Origin: Hyaloscypha bicolor E
Lineage: Eukaryota > Ascomycota > Leotiomycetes > Helotiales > Hyaloscyphaceae
Length of the DNA: 64,000 nucleotides
Assembly: GCF_002865645.1 (NCBI RefSeq)
Contig: NW_020194691.1
Coordinates: 868,001-932,000, forward strand
Reading direction: 5' to 3'
Both the position numbers and the translations under genes were made by a program. Below, one piece after another: positions 1-16,187 of this stretch. Position 1 is the stretch's first letter, and each line of letters starts with the position of its first letter. The notes under the pieces are model-generated. The model was not told the DNA's origin. It did not search any database and was given only the letters and a program-made list of their open reading frames with translations.

Positions 1-3000
1 GTTAATTAAATTAATTAAGTCTTTGGTTTTAGGAATAGTAATAAGAGATCTAGTAATATAATCTTAAGAATTATATATAAAAAGATTAAGGAAATTATCT
101 CTAGTAAAGTAATTATTATAGAGAATATATTTCTAAATACGGATATAATTAAAATAGTTAGTATAAATAGTAAATAGAGAAAGTAGTATTTATAAAACTA
201 GTAAAGATTAGCTTTAGTAAATTAATAGGCAGACTAAATAAGGGCTTAGTTTTTATACTTCTTATATTTCTTTTTAGAATATTTGAAAATTTCCTTTATT
301 ATATTATATTATAGTAATATCTTAGTATAATTATAATATAGAAGGCGCAGTAATTACTAATATAGCTTTTATTAAAGTTAAAGTAAAATATATTTTATTT
401 CTTAATATTATTTCCTGTTTTATTCTTTAATAAGTAATAATTCATACTGGCAAATAGTTTTAGCTTATAAAGTAATATTAAATTATAAGCCCTATATATA
501 GCTTATATAGTAATAAGAAGCTGAAATTAATTCTAGTATAATTACGGGACCTGAAATTAATTATTAGTAGTTCTTACTACCTCCTATATCTTTACTAATT
601 TTAGATAATAGCCTTAAAAATATCTTAAATTAGCTACTATTTTTAGACTAGGCACTTCTACTAAAACCGCTAACTTTCTTACTTATTAAGGACTTATCTC
701 ATTTTTCTAATTTTTCTTTAATAGCTAGTCTCTATTTATAATTTTACCCCTATATATTCTTCTATTAAGGCTAATAAGAACTACTAATCTCTCTTTACAA
801 ATTCTTTTTCTGAGAAAATATAATCCTATATAATATAAGTAGAGCTATTAGATATTAACTTCGGCTATATCTTCTCTAATAATTCTATATATTACTATAT
901 CGAGATCTCAATTCTACTGGCCTTTCTATTAAAAAGTATTATAAGAATACCAGATATATCTAAATAAAAAATAAATAATTTATTAAGCCCGAAGTTCCGG
1001 GAAGAATAATTATTAGAGAAGTATAAGCAAGGAACTAAGAAGAAATAAGCCAAAGATTTAGTAAGTATAGATACTAGCTATATTTTATAGAAGTAGCTAA
1101 TAATATTATAAAAAATTAAAACCAGAGTCCGGATAGTAAAATTTATTCTAAGAGGCATAAATTTTAGCTATAGCCTTATTATTCTTATTATATTTTTAAT
1201 AACTTTCTTGATCTTTAATATAATAAAACATTTAGTACTATAAAACAGCTTCTTACCTTAGGCTTAAAGGCAGAAGATATAGCTACAAATTACTATCTTA
1301 GTAATTACTTATATATTATTAGTATTTTATTTATTAATTTTCTAGAGTTATTAGAGAGGGAACTATAGAAAAGCAAAAAAGATTACTATTTATTTTATAC
1401 TTTTTATAATAGAATTCTTTATCTTTAGTATTATTATATAGGCTATTATAGCTATTATTTTTTACTAGTCTAAGAACTCTAGCTATAATAAGAATATATA
1501 AGACTAGTTATATATTAATAATAATAGAAAGAAGCTATTTTAAGAAGAAATAGATTATATACTAGTTTATAAAATATAGGTAAGCTATTTCTTAAATATC
1601 CTCTAAGCTTAACTAATAAATATTATAGAATTAGTCTTTAGTTTACTACTTTATCGAAATTATTCTGAAATATATTATAGTTATTCTATATAGTATAGTA
1701 TTCTATAAATATTACTTTAAGTAATACTTATATAAGTCTATAAATATCCGAGATTATACTTATTCTAATTTTTACTTTACCTAACTCTGCTCTTAATTTA
1801 TATTAAATACATCCGGCTTTAATTATATATCTCTATTCTATTCTATATATACTAAGTCCGCCTATAATAATGGCCCAAATTCCAAAGAAGGATTTGCTAG
1901 TACCTAGTTCATTAAAGCCAAGTCAAACTCGGCTCTTAATACTAAGTTATTTGCTCCCTAATCTCTCCCTATTAATATCTAATCCTCTATATCTAAGATT
2001 ACTTAAAATAGCTTTAAGAAAGTACCTTCTCTACCTATTAAGAGAAAAATAGAGTATATATCTACTATATCTGGCAAGTAGATCTATAATATTATATCTA
2101 TTTCAGGTACCTATACTTTACTACTCTCAAGTCTTAGATTAGTATAACCACAATATTAGTAGTTCGGAAATAGAGGGCAAGCGATTATAAATAAGTAAAG
2201 AATTAAAAGCCTGTCTGAATTACTAAGGAACTAGAACTAAATATTTATATTCTTTTATTATATCTGGATTAGAAATTAGGGGTTATTATTTATAATAAAT
2301 AAAATATAATATAAATATTACTTGCTCGGTTTTAATAATAAAGTAAGAAGTAAGTAAAGATAAAGGAAGTCTAATAGAAAAACAGAAAACAGAATTATAT
2401 ATTAGAAACTAGAAATTATAATTATATAAGTAAAGTATATATTTATTTCTGGAAATCTATTTCTTCTAGGTATTAGTATACTATAAATTATAATTTAAAA
2501 CTAACTTTATAGTTATTAAGCCTTAAAATTTTCAAGTTTATTTATATATCTTTATTTGAACTTTAAACTAAATAGTTATTTCTCCTCTCTTTAGCAGAAG
2601 TTCTTTAATTATTTAAGCGACCCTATTAGAAATAATTAACTTAATAAAATAACTATATAATAGAAAATATTACTTTAACTAATCTTTATAATAATTAATA
2701 GCTTTTACTCTAACTAGAAACTCTCGAACTAACTTATCTAACTTCTTTTATAGCTATCTATATCTGCTATAAAAATAGGTTAACTTTATTCTTTATTTAT
2801 AGTCTTATTATATTCTTCTTTTATTATAGATTCTAGTAATAGAATATAAAATCGTCTTTTATAGAATCTTTTTTCTTAATATTATTTTAGTAATTTACCG
2901 GGATATAATATAATAATCTCGGGCAAACTATCGGATCTGCTCTTTCCTGAGATATAGCTTAGAGAAATCTTATTAGAAAAAGAATAATTACTAGATACTA

Positions 3001-6000
3001 TATTTAATATCTTCTAATAAGATATTTATTTCGGCTTCTAAAACTTTATACTAATATTATAGAATTCTTTTGCACTTAGCTTATTATTAGATTTCCTTAG
3101 CCCTATTATTATTATTTCATATCCCAAAAACATATTACTTATAATATAGAATAGAAACTAGTTACTTGGTAATATATATTTTAGAGTAAAGTAATAGAAT
3201 ATTTAAATAATAGCTTTTATAATAGTTTTATAAATTAATATATTTCATATATTAGTTAAGTCTTATATTTATAGAATACCTCTATAGGTCTAGCTATATA
3301 AGATAGGCACTATAATATAAGATTAGAGAGAATAACTAGAGCCAGAATTAGATACTATAGCCTTAAAGTATCTATAGTAAACTCTCTTATTATATTACTT
3401 ATAAAGAAGTTATATTTTATAGAAACTACTTTATAATATAGCTAGTTATATTCTTAAATTAGATTTATTCGGATCTAAAACCGGTATTACTTCTATTATT
3501 AGTAGCTATTAAGAATAATTCATATAAAGAATTAGAAATGGAATCTTAGTAATATACTATCTTATAAATATTAAATTAGCTTAAAGGAAACTATTAATAA
3601 ACTTTTACTATTACTAACTTCTTTTATTCTAGTTTATTCTTATCTCTCCGAATATAGATATATATTTTCCTATTACTATAGGCGGTTTTCTTTATATATC
3701 TACTATTATTATAGGGAGCTTTATTACTATAGTACTACTTTATAATAATACTATAGTTATAGTAGAAAGTAGTTTACCTAATATTAGTAAATTATTATTA
3801 ATTTTAATAAATATAATTAAGAGTATCTAACTAGCTTTATTTCTCGAAAACTTGAAAATATTATTCTTCCAGACTAGTTTAACTAATATTATAAAGTAGA
3901 GTATAAATAAGTATCCGAATAATACTATTAAGGTTATTACTAGTATTACTATTATAAGTAGCCTTACTTTCAAATCTGCAAATACTAATCTAATTCCTTT
4001 ATAGTAAGAAGAGATTTATATTACTACTATTATTAATTTACTTAAAACCTATAGTATAGCTTCTATTCCCTCTTATAACTACTTCTTCTTAGTTAACTCT
4101 ATTAAGGAATTTTTCGAGATTACTAATATAATTACTTCTATTAGTATTAGTATAATTATTAGTCTTACCTAAAGTCTTATAATTATAAATCTATTACTTA
4201 TATAATCTATATTATTAATACTTATTATTAAGGCCCGTTAAGATACTTTCTTCCGGTATCTTAAGAAGAAAATACCTAATCCGATACTATTTAATATTAG
4301 TATTAGTAATATTTAGATATATAATCTCGCTCTTTTATTTATTATTTCTGAATCTTGCTATATTGAGATTCTATTACCTATACTATCTATCCTAAATATT
4401 TCGGACCTAATTATAACTAATTCTACCAAGTTACTTCTTTAAAAGTTTAAGTAGAATCCGGTATAAATAATATTTATTATAGAAGCTAGTAAGAAATTAC
4501 TAGTTAGTTAGGTTAACTAGCTTAATATACCAATATATATATTATTAAATATTATAGTAAAGAAGAAAGATATAGTAGCTATACTATTAGAAATAAATAG
4601 AATAGTATTTATAGTAGTAATAATATAATAACCGGATAATACTAATAATCTTACTCTTATAACTCTAGCAGAACTAGTAGTTTTAATATTATCTTGAGAA
4701 TATATTTAGAGAATTTCAAATAGTTATTTCAATATCTCATTTATTAGATTTATTTGAGAAATTCTAATAGTTTTTTTAATTTTATTAAAAAGAACTTATT
4801 TTAGATATTAGTAGCTTAGTACCTCTAATTTTAATTAAATAATACTAGTTAATATAAGCGAAAATTCCCTACTAAACCTAGATAACTAAGTTAACTTTAA
4901 TATAAAGATTGCCCTAAAATAAAGTAAAAAGATTTATATTTATATAAGCTTTAGTAAGCCTCTTACCGCAAGGTATTAGAAAGCGAGAGATTTAAGGCTG
5001 GATTCTAGAAATAAAATAAATAAAGTATATTATTATAATTCTCGGCTAGCTAGAGAATAATAAAAAGTAATAATTAAATATAGTTTTCCTCAATTAAGTA
5101 ATTCTCTTTTATTCTAGCTTAGTACTTAATTCTTACAAGTTATATAATATTAATAATTAATTATATTATAATTCTATTATAATAATACCCTATATCTTAC
5201 TAAGATATAAAGTATTCTACTTATATTAAGGCTTCTTCTTCCCTATAGAACCTAAATTAAGAGGTTTGCATTTAATATATTTTATTTTACTTTATTATTT
5301 TATTTAATTTAAAATAATATAAATATAGTTTATATTATATTTTTTTTATTACTATTATCTTTCCTTTATTACTACCTCTTTACTCTCTATTAATTTTATT
5401 AGTAAATATCTAAAATCTCTTTATTATTTTATTTCTATTTCTATTTACTTTCTAAATTAAGTATAATAAGAGCCGGAACTTCTATTTAGGTATTTAGCCC
5501 TTTTAATATTAAGAATATCTCTATTAAGGCTATATCTGAAATAAATAATAGTACTATAATATCTAGTTAATTAATTCGGGATCTTATAAGACTTTATAAG
5601 ATATACTAAATTATAAATATCTGGGAATTTCTTATAGAAATTATAAATTATTTTAAATAGAATATTAAATTCTATATAATTTAAATAATAAAGCACTTTA
5701 ATATCTTTAAATATAATACTACTTCTTTTAGACTAGGGTTTAGTAAAGTAGTTTCTAGAATCTGAAGTAATAAAGACCAGGTTTTAGAGGCTATAAAAAT
5801 CCTCTAATTTAATAAGAGCCTTATAAATACTATTTACTAGATAAAATATATTTATAGCCAAAAATCGAATATTCCGGTAATAGAAGTAGAAAAAGGCTAC
5901 TATAATACGAAAGCAGAGATCTAAGAGATATTTATATATTTAAGCTAAATATAAAATATTACAAGAAAAATTAATATAAATAGCAGCTATATTATTATTA

Positions 6001-7392
6001 TTTCCTAGCTTTATATATCTTTATAAGACCTTGGCCCGAGCTATATAGTAAACTTGCAAGATAGTTATTAGAGTCGCTCTTATTTATACTTCCTAGTTCG
6101 TCTATATATTTGAAGTATTTAGTAATATATAACTAAAATATTTTAGCTTAACTATAATTATTTTTAATATAAGGGCACTCGACTAGATTTTTGATTATAT
6201 CTCAAGCGAAAGCTTTAAGAAGCTTGGGAAGAAGTCAGAGGAATTAGTATTTCCTATATTTTCGAAAGATATTTTAATATCTAGTTATTAGAGAACTAAT
6301 ATTTTTAAGTTAAATTTAAGACTAATAAATTTGTTTATATATTTTCTTTTCTAAAAGAAAAAGTTGCGAACTATAAAACTAGAGCTTAAAATAAATATAG
6401 TATTATAATTAGAATATTACTAATTATCTAGTTCTAAGTTTGGGCTTTAAAGCCAGAACCGGTTCCTTTAAGCCTTTATAGTAATTAACTAATTTCTAAT
6501 AAAGTAAGCTAATAAAAAAACACGTAATAAATCCGCAAATAGACGCCTAAAGTTAGTAGACTATAAGAGCCGTTTATATTTATAGGCGGTCTTTAAATAA
6601 TTAATACTAAAAATATTTCTAGAGTATTCCCCTAGTACTAAGTTATATACTAAAGTACTAGAAGGCCGGCAAATTTTTATAGTAATAATATCTAAAGGTA
6701 AACTTTAATTATATTATTACTAGAAATACTTTATAGTTTTATTTATTTTCCTAAATTATTTTTCGAGCTCTAGAATATAATATAAAATATTACTTTATTA
6801 GAGCTATACTCGATTAGTAAAAAGAATTATTTTTATAAGTAGTAGTATAATAAGATTATTCGGTTCTTATTATCTGTTATTCTCTATATATATTACTATT
6901 CCCGGTTTCTAGAGAAAAGCATTTTGAAGTATACTATTATATAAATTCCTGGCATTTCTAGATAAAAGATCTTTTACCTTAATTAGGCCTATAATTACTT
7001 TATAGTTATAAATAGAGATATATAAATAAACCGAAATATTTCAAGTATTATTAATAATCCGATTCTAATTAATAGAGTAGTAATCTCTAGTATATTAAAT
7101 AAAGCCTTACTAAAGAATATAGGTTATTATTTTAATTATTTATCTGAGCTTAAGGAAGTAGTTTTAACTAATTAAGTATAATTTTATTTGATTTACTAGT
7201 AAATCTTTCTGAAAAGTAGTAGTTATAAAATATCTATAGATTAATTAGAACTAGTCCGTAATATTAGCTAGTTTTTTAGTAATAAAAACCGGTATATTTA
7301 TATATCTAGTTACTAGTTTAATAGAAAATAAATAAGGGAGGTTAATAAAAAGAGAGTATATTAGATAAGAAGCTATAATTAGAAATAATGAG

Positions 7393-7488
7393 AAGATATA
7401 GAATAAGGATATAGAATAAGAGTATAAAATAAGGTATAAAATAAGGGTATAGAATAAGATATAAAATAAGATATAGAATAAGAGTATA
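7393..7488 (+). repeat. 12-13 bp minisatellite (GATATAGAATAAG-like)
   Basis: Eight or so tandem copies of a 12-13 bp unit, GATATAGAATAAG and close variants such as AGTATAAAATAAG. The differences are mostly A/G, as RIP would produce. The reverse-complement motif recurs near 13.0 and 16.2 kb, which suggests the array belongs to a dispersed element present in both orientations. Confidence 0.8.
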
Positions 7489-8039
7489 GAGACTAATATA
7501 AAAAGAAGTTAACTATCTGGAAACAAATATATTTAATTTGCTAATTACTATATACTTAGTTCTTAATAGTTATATAAGCGAAAATTAGAGGTTAAATTAA
7601 CTATTAAGTATAACTATTAATTAGGTAAATGTATTTAATTTACTAATATTAATAATATTAATCTAGTACTAGTAATATTAAAGTATAAATAAAGTAATTA
7701 ATTAAATTAACTTTTCTTTAGATACTAATATTAAATTCTAGATAATACTTAGTTAAAAGATAATATATAGTTCAAGATAAAAATATAGGCTCTTACTTAT
7801 ATAGAGAGAAGTATATATTTTCTAATCTCTTTAGATATTTTAAATTATTTTCTAATATTAAATATAATAGTAATCTATAATTTTTATAAAGAACAAGTTA
7901 TTTTCTTAACCGGAATAACTAGTAACCTAGAAAGTTGTCTCTTATATAAGCTTAGTATTATACTTAATATATAGCAGCTATATATTCTAATTTATAGATC
8001 CGAAAGTATAATAATAGAATAGTAGAAATATATTATACT

Positions 8040-8450
8040 TTAGTAATACTAAATTATTAAAAGTCGAATAAAAGCCGGAAATATTATTCTTATTCCGGGA
8101 AATATAATAAAGAAGTACTTTAGTATTACTATTAAAACTCTTTCTAAAATTAAGAAAGAAGTTATAATAATTATTTATATAGCTATAAATATTAGTTTTT
8201 GAATACCTCTATAAAAAGTTATTTTAAATAATTATTTATTTATACTTTAATTAGTAGCTTTAGCTATAAAGATAACTAGACTTTAATATTTTATCTAAGT
8301 TTCTAGTATATATATAAACTTCTTTTTTTCTAATAGCTTTATAAAAGAAAAGATATACTATTTATCTAACTTTAATAATATAGAGAGAGAGCTTAAGGAG
8401 ATTTTATAAACCGGTATAATAAGGCATCTGTAATACTTTCTTTAGGCCTA
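8040..8450 (+). pseudogene. Decayed unknown coding stretch
   Basis: One plus-strand frame reads as protein-like sequence for about 135 codons, interrupted only by TAA/TAG plus one TGA. It contains segments such as AGNIILIPGNIIKKYFSI and IKEKIYYLSNFNNIEREL. Valine and aspartate seem to have been replaced by isoleucine and asparagine, as G-to-A RIP would do. I do not recognise the family. It is probably part of a transposon ORF. Confidence 0.35.
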
Positions 8451-10559
8451 TATATACTTAAAATAGCTAATAAAGCGGCTAATAATAGTACGGTTTCCTA
8501 ATTTACTAATTCTATTCTTATAACCTACTAGTATTAGACCTGCTATTACTTAGTTCTATAAAATATATAGCCCGCAAAAATTATATTTTATCTCTATACT
8601 TTATTCCCGCTTAATATAGCTAATAAGAGAAAAGAGTATCTAATATATATCAGATTATAGTAGTAATATTATTAATAAGATTCTAGTAAATCTAGTTATA
8701 AACGTTTTATTTTAATATATTTATTTAAATATATATAAAGTAGTTTATATATCTTTATTATATTATATCCCCAAAGTATTAGAGTAAATACTAGAATAGC
8801 TAACTAAGTATCTTTTAGCTTACTAGGCTATAAAAATAATAATACCGGTCTTTATTTAGGATAAGAGAGTAAAGTAATATAAAGAAGCAGAATTTTATTA
8901 GATTTATTCTCGGGCTTAGGAATTTTATACTCCCTTATTATACCGCCTAGAAAGCCTTAATAAACTCTTAAGATTTGGCTTAAATAATTATAATATTAAT
9001 TATTTTACTAAACTTAGAATAAAGTCTATTTTCAAAAATATATTTAGTAGAGAAAAGTATTCTATATTAAAGGCAGAGAAAATTAGTTAGTAGGTACTAA
9101 TATTCGTAAGACTATAATAATCTATTAATAGTATTTAATAAAGAATAAATATTTTAATATATTTATATAAAGTTTTTCTTAAAACTCTAAAAGTATAATT
9201 TCAAAAGAGCTAAATATAAAATATATCTAATAAGCTATTTATAATTTTTTATAAAGATTATTTACCTGGCTTTCCTTTATTAATATTATATATTTAGCTT
9301 TATAATTACTTTATAATTATCTTATTACTCCGGATACCTGTATTTTATTAGGCCTTAAAGTTAGATATAGAAGTAACTAGATATTTATTCTCTTTCTTAT
9401 TATTAAAACTTTATAGAATAATTATATAAATAGTAGCTTGCTATTTATTTATAGCCCCGAACTAATTACTAGTATTATTACTAAATGTAATTAGCTTTCC
9501 CTTAATATTACCTAGTTTAAGAGTATTATTTAGTATATTAATAAACAGATTATAATTAGGTAAATAGATATAAAAAATTAAGATAAATTACTTATTAAAT
9601 CTAGTATAATTACTTATTTAAAGAATATTATAATTAGTTTCTCTAATAACCCCGAACTTTAGAACAAGTATCTTATTAATCTCTTTATAATATAGATAGA
9701 TATTTATAGAGATTAGAAAAGTAAAAACTATAATAAGATTTATAGTTATAACTCGAGTTCTAAGTTATATATAGAAGTAGCTTAAATTGAAATAAATATA
9801 AATAAGATATTAGGTAAGGTATTACTAAAGATAAACCCGGATATTTTATATTATTAATATATTTATTTTTATCTAGTATAATTCTATTTTTAATAATATT
9901 ATATTTTATAAATAGTAGTAACCTTAAATAGCTCTAGAAGAGCCGTTTTCTCTTTTCGATATCCCTATATCTAAATATAATATAAATAGATTATATTTAT
10001 ATTATCTAATTAAGTTATTATAATATTAGATATTTTCCTCTAAGTAACTTTTCTTTAGTTTATTAACTTATAATAAAATAGTAAGTACTTTATAAGCTTA
10101 AGTTAATACTACTATTTATACTATATAAGATACTATAAATAATTTACTAGAATAGAAGAAATATCTAGATTTATTTGAAAACAGAACTAATAAACTATTT
10201 ATAACTTCTTATAATACTTATAATAGAGCTAGTAAAGTATATAAGTATATATAGTAGAAGAATATTAAGGAATATATATATTTAATTAGTAGTATTATTA
10301 TCTTATTACTTATAATTATTATTTTATCTATTATAAGTTTAATATTATAATATTATAATTATTAGTAATAGAAAAATAGGTTATACTAGAAGAAATAAAG
10401 AAGTAGTATTTATTAATTAAGTAAAGAAGCCAAAGAGAAATTTTATAGTAATTTCTTATATAATAGTAGTTATACTAATTTATTAAAAATATTCTTAAAA
10501 AATAATAATAGATAAATTAGATAAAAAAGCTTAAAAGTAGTAATATATAAAAAAACAAT

Positions 10560-10990
10560 TTAGAATAAACCTCAGATTTCCTTTACTAAAATTAATTCCT
10601 TATATAGTTTCTCTATTATACTCTAAAAACTAACCTTAGCTATAGTAATTTTCAAGTCGGTCTACTTTAACTTCTCGTTATAGCCGGCTTCCTCTAGTAT
10701 TAATTTGCTATTTATTAGATTCTTGAACCTATTAGTATATATATTACTAGTAGTACTAGAATATACTAGACTAATATCCTAAATACTCTTATTATTAGAT
10801 TTATAGTTTCAAATTATAATATTATTATAGCGAAAAATAAATTATATAAAAACCTAAAGCTTTTTTTCTGGATAGGCAACTAGTATAGGGAGAAAAGAAG
10901 CTATATTCTCGACCTTATTTATATTAAATATATTATAATAGACGATTTAAAATATAATAAAAAACATTTTAATTCCTATATATTAGACTT
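10560..10990 (-). pseudogene. Decayed unknown coding stretch
   Basis: A minus-strand frame is readable for about 130 codons with only TAA/TAG interruptions. It includes NRFKNLINSKLILEEAGYNE and, further on, ITIAKVSF. The texture is that of a soluble charged protein. No domain is recognised. It shows that decayed genes lie on both strands of the left block. Confidence 0.35.
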
Positions 10991-12987
10991 TAATCTAGAA
11001 TTTTAAAGAGAGCTTATATATTAAGTTAATTATTATTATACTAAATTATATCTGGTTTCTTTAAACTAGAGAAGAACTAAACTTCTCCTAAAAATCGCAT
11101 ACTAAACTTATATTAATACTTATATATTTCTATTATTCGAATTTATAAACTTCTAATATAATATAAAACAAAAGTATATTATATTTCTGTACTTTTATTT
11201 CTATACTCTTATTTATATTCTAATATAAGATCTGTATTATATCTGCTTTAATTATTACTTCCGATTTACTATTAATCTATTACCGAGTATTTATTTTGCT
11301 TATAGATAGTAGTAGCGGTTTATATTATTATAGGCGCCTTTAAGCGAGGCCTATAGGCTAAGGCAAATCTAGTAATAGCCTAATAAATAATATAAAAGAT
11401 ATAATAGAATAATACTAGATATTTCTAGCTTAAAGCTATTAATATAGCTCGGATAGATATATATATAGGAATTAATTTAATAGAAAACTTTTCTTTAGAT
11501 GATTTTTTTAATTAGAAAGTAGTAATACTAAATAGAAATATAAAATAAAGAAAATTTCTAGGCCCTTATAATAATATATAAAAATTCACTTCTTTTTTTT
11601 ATTTAAAGTTATTTTAAAGCTAGTATTTCTCTCAATATCTTCTAAACTAATAATCTATATTACTTTATATAAAGCTAGTACTAGCTTCTGCCTAAAGAAT
11701 TTCTAGACTATTTGTTATATCTATTCTCAGCTATTTCATTATAAAATCTAGTATAGCCTCTTGAAATATTTTACTTCTTAATATAAAATAAATATCTAGA
11801 TAGTATATTATTAAACTATTCTTATATCTTTCTATAAACTTTAATATATAATTCTCGGATATAACCGGATTAAGATTCCTAATAAAATATAAAACAGATA
11901 TTTGAATTTGCGGATAGTAAAGAGATTTATACTAAGAATAAGATAATTTAAAGCTATTATAGTAAATAGTAAAACGAAATAATAGTAGAAGTAGCTATTA
12001 TATTATATTAGTCTTTATTTATTATATTTATACTTTTGGATCTATACTAGAATTAAAATATAGAAAGAATATATATTTGAATTAATCTGGAAGTTCTATA
12101 TAAGTTCGAGAAATACTTAATACTTTATAAGAGATACTAGTATATAGGCTATAGTTATACTAGTAAAGAATTTAATAATTCCTATAAAGGAACCTATAGT
12201 CTGAATTACTTCGAGTATATAATGAATTATTTATCTATAGCCTTATATTACTTCTATTATATAATCTCTAAATCCCTAAGTTCAGGTATTAAGATCTTCT
12301 TTCTTTATTATAACTCTCTTACTAGTTCTAGTAATTGAACTTATAGGCTAGATATAATATAGTATAATAAGATAAAATAACTTTACTTTACTAGAAAAAG
12401 ATAAATAAGTATTCTCGAGAAAGTTTCTAATAAATCGAGTTTTATATTCGAATAATACTTCTAATTTTATATTTCCTATAAATATAAAGTAGTAAGTATA
12501 CTATTATAAAGTTCCTTAATAGTATCTTAATAGAGGTATATATTATAGAGTATTAGTATTCTTGGTTTTTAAAAAGCTCTAGCTATATCTCTTCTTATAT
12601 TTTTTAATCTAATAATAAAATTATTAGTACTTCTTATTTGAATTCTATTTGGAAGTTATAAGGTTATAGCTATACTTAGCTTAGAAGAAAGGCTTTAAAG
12701 GTTTATAATTATCTATTCTCCGGATTTTATTACTTATATATATAATAAGAATTATTTAGTCTAATTATTTATTTTATAATCTTAAAAGTAGTAAATTAAA
12801 TATTTAAATAAAGTATTTATAAGATATAGTCTTTTATTAATTTTATCTATATAGTTTAGAATAGTCTAAGAAGTAATTCTTGCCCTATATATAGTTATAT
12901 TAGAGAGTTTAAATTTTATAGCTTAAATTTATTTATAGTTTTTAGAAATAATAAAATCTTATATATATTTTAAGTATACTAAGTTAT

Positions 12988-13077
12988 ATTCTAGCTTTAT
13001 ATCTTATTTCTATATTCTGGCTTTATATTCTAATTCTATATTCTGGCTCTATACTTTATTTCTATATAATTTTTTTA
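12988..13077 (-). repeat. Minisatellite, inverted copy of the 7.4 kb array
   Basis: Tandem units of the type TCTATATTCTGGCT and TTTATATCTTATT. Read on the minus strand they match the ATAGAATA core of the array near 7.4 kb. The copies are less regular, consistent with age and point mutation. Confidence 0.65.
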
Positions 13078-16000
13078 TCTTTTATAATTACTATTCTAAT
13101 CTTATATATTATATTTATATTAACTAGTTAGATTATAATATATAGTAAAGTCTATAATTATACTAAGTTAGTTAAGCTATTTTAGGAAGTTAATATATAA
13201 GTATATAAAGTAAACTAATATATTGCCTCTATCTGCTCTCCGGTCTAATCTCTAATTAATAGTTATTATTAAAAAGCTTTATTATTTATTAATTAGCTAG
13301 AATATAATATAAAAAATTTTAAATATAAAAATTAATTTCTTCTAATTCTCTATATTATTTCTATTACTTCTTTTTCGAATTTATAACTTTATTAATTTCC
13401 TCTTTACCTATTTTAGTACCTTAAAAAATATCTGAGCTCAGAAAAACTTTAAAACTATATATTTTTAATATAATTAATAGTAATAGTTTATAAGAGCATT
13501 CGAAAAACTCTATAGAATATATTAAAAACATTAATAAAGATATTATATTTCTACTAGTTAATAGTAGTTAATAAGTATAGGCTTTTATATTAGAAGCCTT
13601 TATAATTAAAGGCTTAATATAGAATAAATATTACTTTCTATATTTTAATTACTTAACTAATATTAATAGATTTCCCGTTAGCCTTTAGAGTCTTCTAATT
13701 ATATTATTAAAATAATAATATCTTTACTAATAGTTAATATTTTTTATTAATTAGAACTTTAATTACTATATATTACTATTCTTTCTTCTTTATAATATAT
13801 AGATCTTTTTATAAAGTAGCTAATATTTTGCTTTATAAGTAATATTATATCTTAATATACTATTAATTATATTCTTTACTATTAGGTATCCTATATACTA
13901 ATAATATATAATATAGAAGAGATAATTAGTTTATATTCTTATATTAGTTAATAGTAGCTTTATTATAGAGATATAGTATTTAATAGTTATATAAGAATTT
14001 CTCTATAGCCTCGGCTTTTTAACTATATACTATTTACTTTTAAATATATTAAATAAATAGTTTATTAAATAGCGGGAACTAGCTTATAGTATTTTATAAG
14101 TTTTATTTTAGTCTTTCTAATTTTATCTAATTTATATATAGATTTGGTTTTACTAGAATTTATAGCCTTGGGATACTATTTTTAATAAAGAAAATACTAA
14201 AATAATATAGGTATACTATAATATTAAAAGTATATATAATTATTATTATATATATTTTAACTCGTTAATTAGAGAGAAATATTAATAGTATTCTTTATTT
14301 AGTTTATACTTATTAGACTAATACTTCCTCTCTTTTATAATTGTCTTTTATATTAAGCTAGAACTAATCCTAAAAATAAACTTAATTTTATTATCTTTAA
14401 AGAACTTATTTTCTTTATAATTATATAATTAAATATATTTTAAAAGCTAGTATTCTTTTTACTAGATATTTACCTTCTATATAAGTTATATTAGAATAAT
14501 CTTATATTAGAAATACTAATATAGTATAGCCTATATATTTGTAATTAGTTTCTTGTCTAGCTAAGGAACTCTAATACTTTTTCTTCTTAATATTTCCCAA
14601 ATAATTAGCCAAATTAGTATAGGTTACCTCTCGAACTATTTTAAGCCAATTACTTTTATAATTGGCTTAATACTCTATTCCTATACTATTATTCTCTATA
14701 TCTAGTACTCTAGCTAAAGTTTTACTTCTTTACTTATATTTTACTTATTATATAGACTTTTTACTAGTAATTATAGTATATTATATTACCGTTTTATTAT
14801 AGTATTAACTAATAAGCCTACTATAGGGCTATAGCTATATAGTATATTTGAATTTTAGCGGGAAATAGGGAACCTTATTAGAGGGCCTATAAGTAGTATT
14901 TTAGTAAAGAATATTTATATAGTAATAAAATACGAAAACCTTATTCTTTTTATTAGTATTATATTTTTAGTTAACTCTTTTAGTAAATTAAGTTACTAGG
15001 GTTTTAGATATTATTACTCTAATTTTTAGGGCTAATATATAGACTCTCTTTAATAGAAATCTAGTAAAGCTTTATAATAAATATTCTATATATAGCTCTC
15101 TCTATTTTTATTTTACTTATCTAGTTTAGTATATTACTATAATAACCCTCTTCTTTCTTAAATACCGTATTATTTATAAGATTATATAATACTTACTAAC
15201 TGAAATATAATATTAATTAAAGCTATATAATACTTAAATAGTACTAGTTCTTTTAGAGGAAAGATTAAATATAGTTTATTAAGAGAAAAAAATACTTTTC
15301 TGAAACTAATTCTGGCTCCGGAAAAGAAAGCCCGTTCTAATATTATTATAGAAGTTCTATTTCGAGATAAGATTATTTATAATTATTATAAATTTTATAA
15401 AACAGGATCTAATAGTTAGATATTAAATCTATTATATTTGCTATTATTCTTATAGCTATTTTAGACTAACTTCTATTAAAATAATATAAATAAATAATTA
15501 GCTAGATCTATAACCTATAACTAGAAAAGACAGATATCTTATTAACTAACTATAAAATATACTTTTGAAATATTATTAATATTATTATTATTCTTACTAC
15601 TATTATACTAGTATAACTATAAATACTAGATTAAGTTTATTAATTCCTTATTCTAGAAAGTTAATAAGATATTTAGGGGCCTTTATTATATAATAACTTT
15701 AGTAATAACTAGAATTGTCTAGAATAGCTATCTCTATATTATATAGTTAGTAGTCTTTACTTACTAGATATTAACTTATAAGGCCAAGCCAAATTCCGGT
15801 ATTTCTAGATAAAAGCCTTTAATATTTAAGAATTTATAAGTATTTATATAGAGGTATTAAAACTAATAATAGAGTATACTAGTTATAGAAATAAGAAGAA
15901 GTAAGTAGAGCTATAGGAAATTGAAATATATTATATTCTATTAGCTTATTTATAATAAACTATTAATTATATATAAAATAAACCAAATATAAATACTTTA

Positions 16001-16187
16001 TCTTATTTCCGGTTTAGAAAATAGATCTTATCTAAGTCTTCTAATATAGTTTATTTATAATTTTTATAAAGATAGCTATATAATAGAAAGATTAGTATTA
16101 TATATATTAGCTAATAGATATACTAAACGTTCTAGCTCTATAGTATAGGATATAGAATATAGTATAATAGGGCTCTACCTATCTTAC

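Noticed and set aside
1870..2052. 60-codon ORF in the left block
   Set aside because: Leu/Ser-rich frame in RIPped DNA with no recognisable motif; could be an antisense accident.
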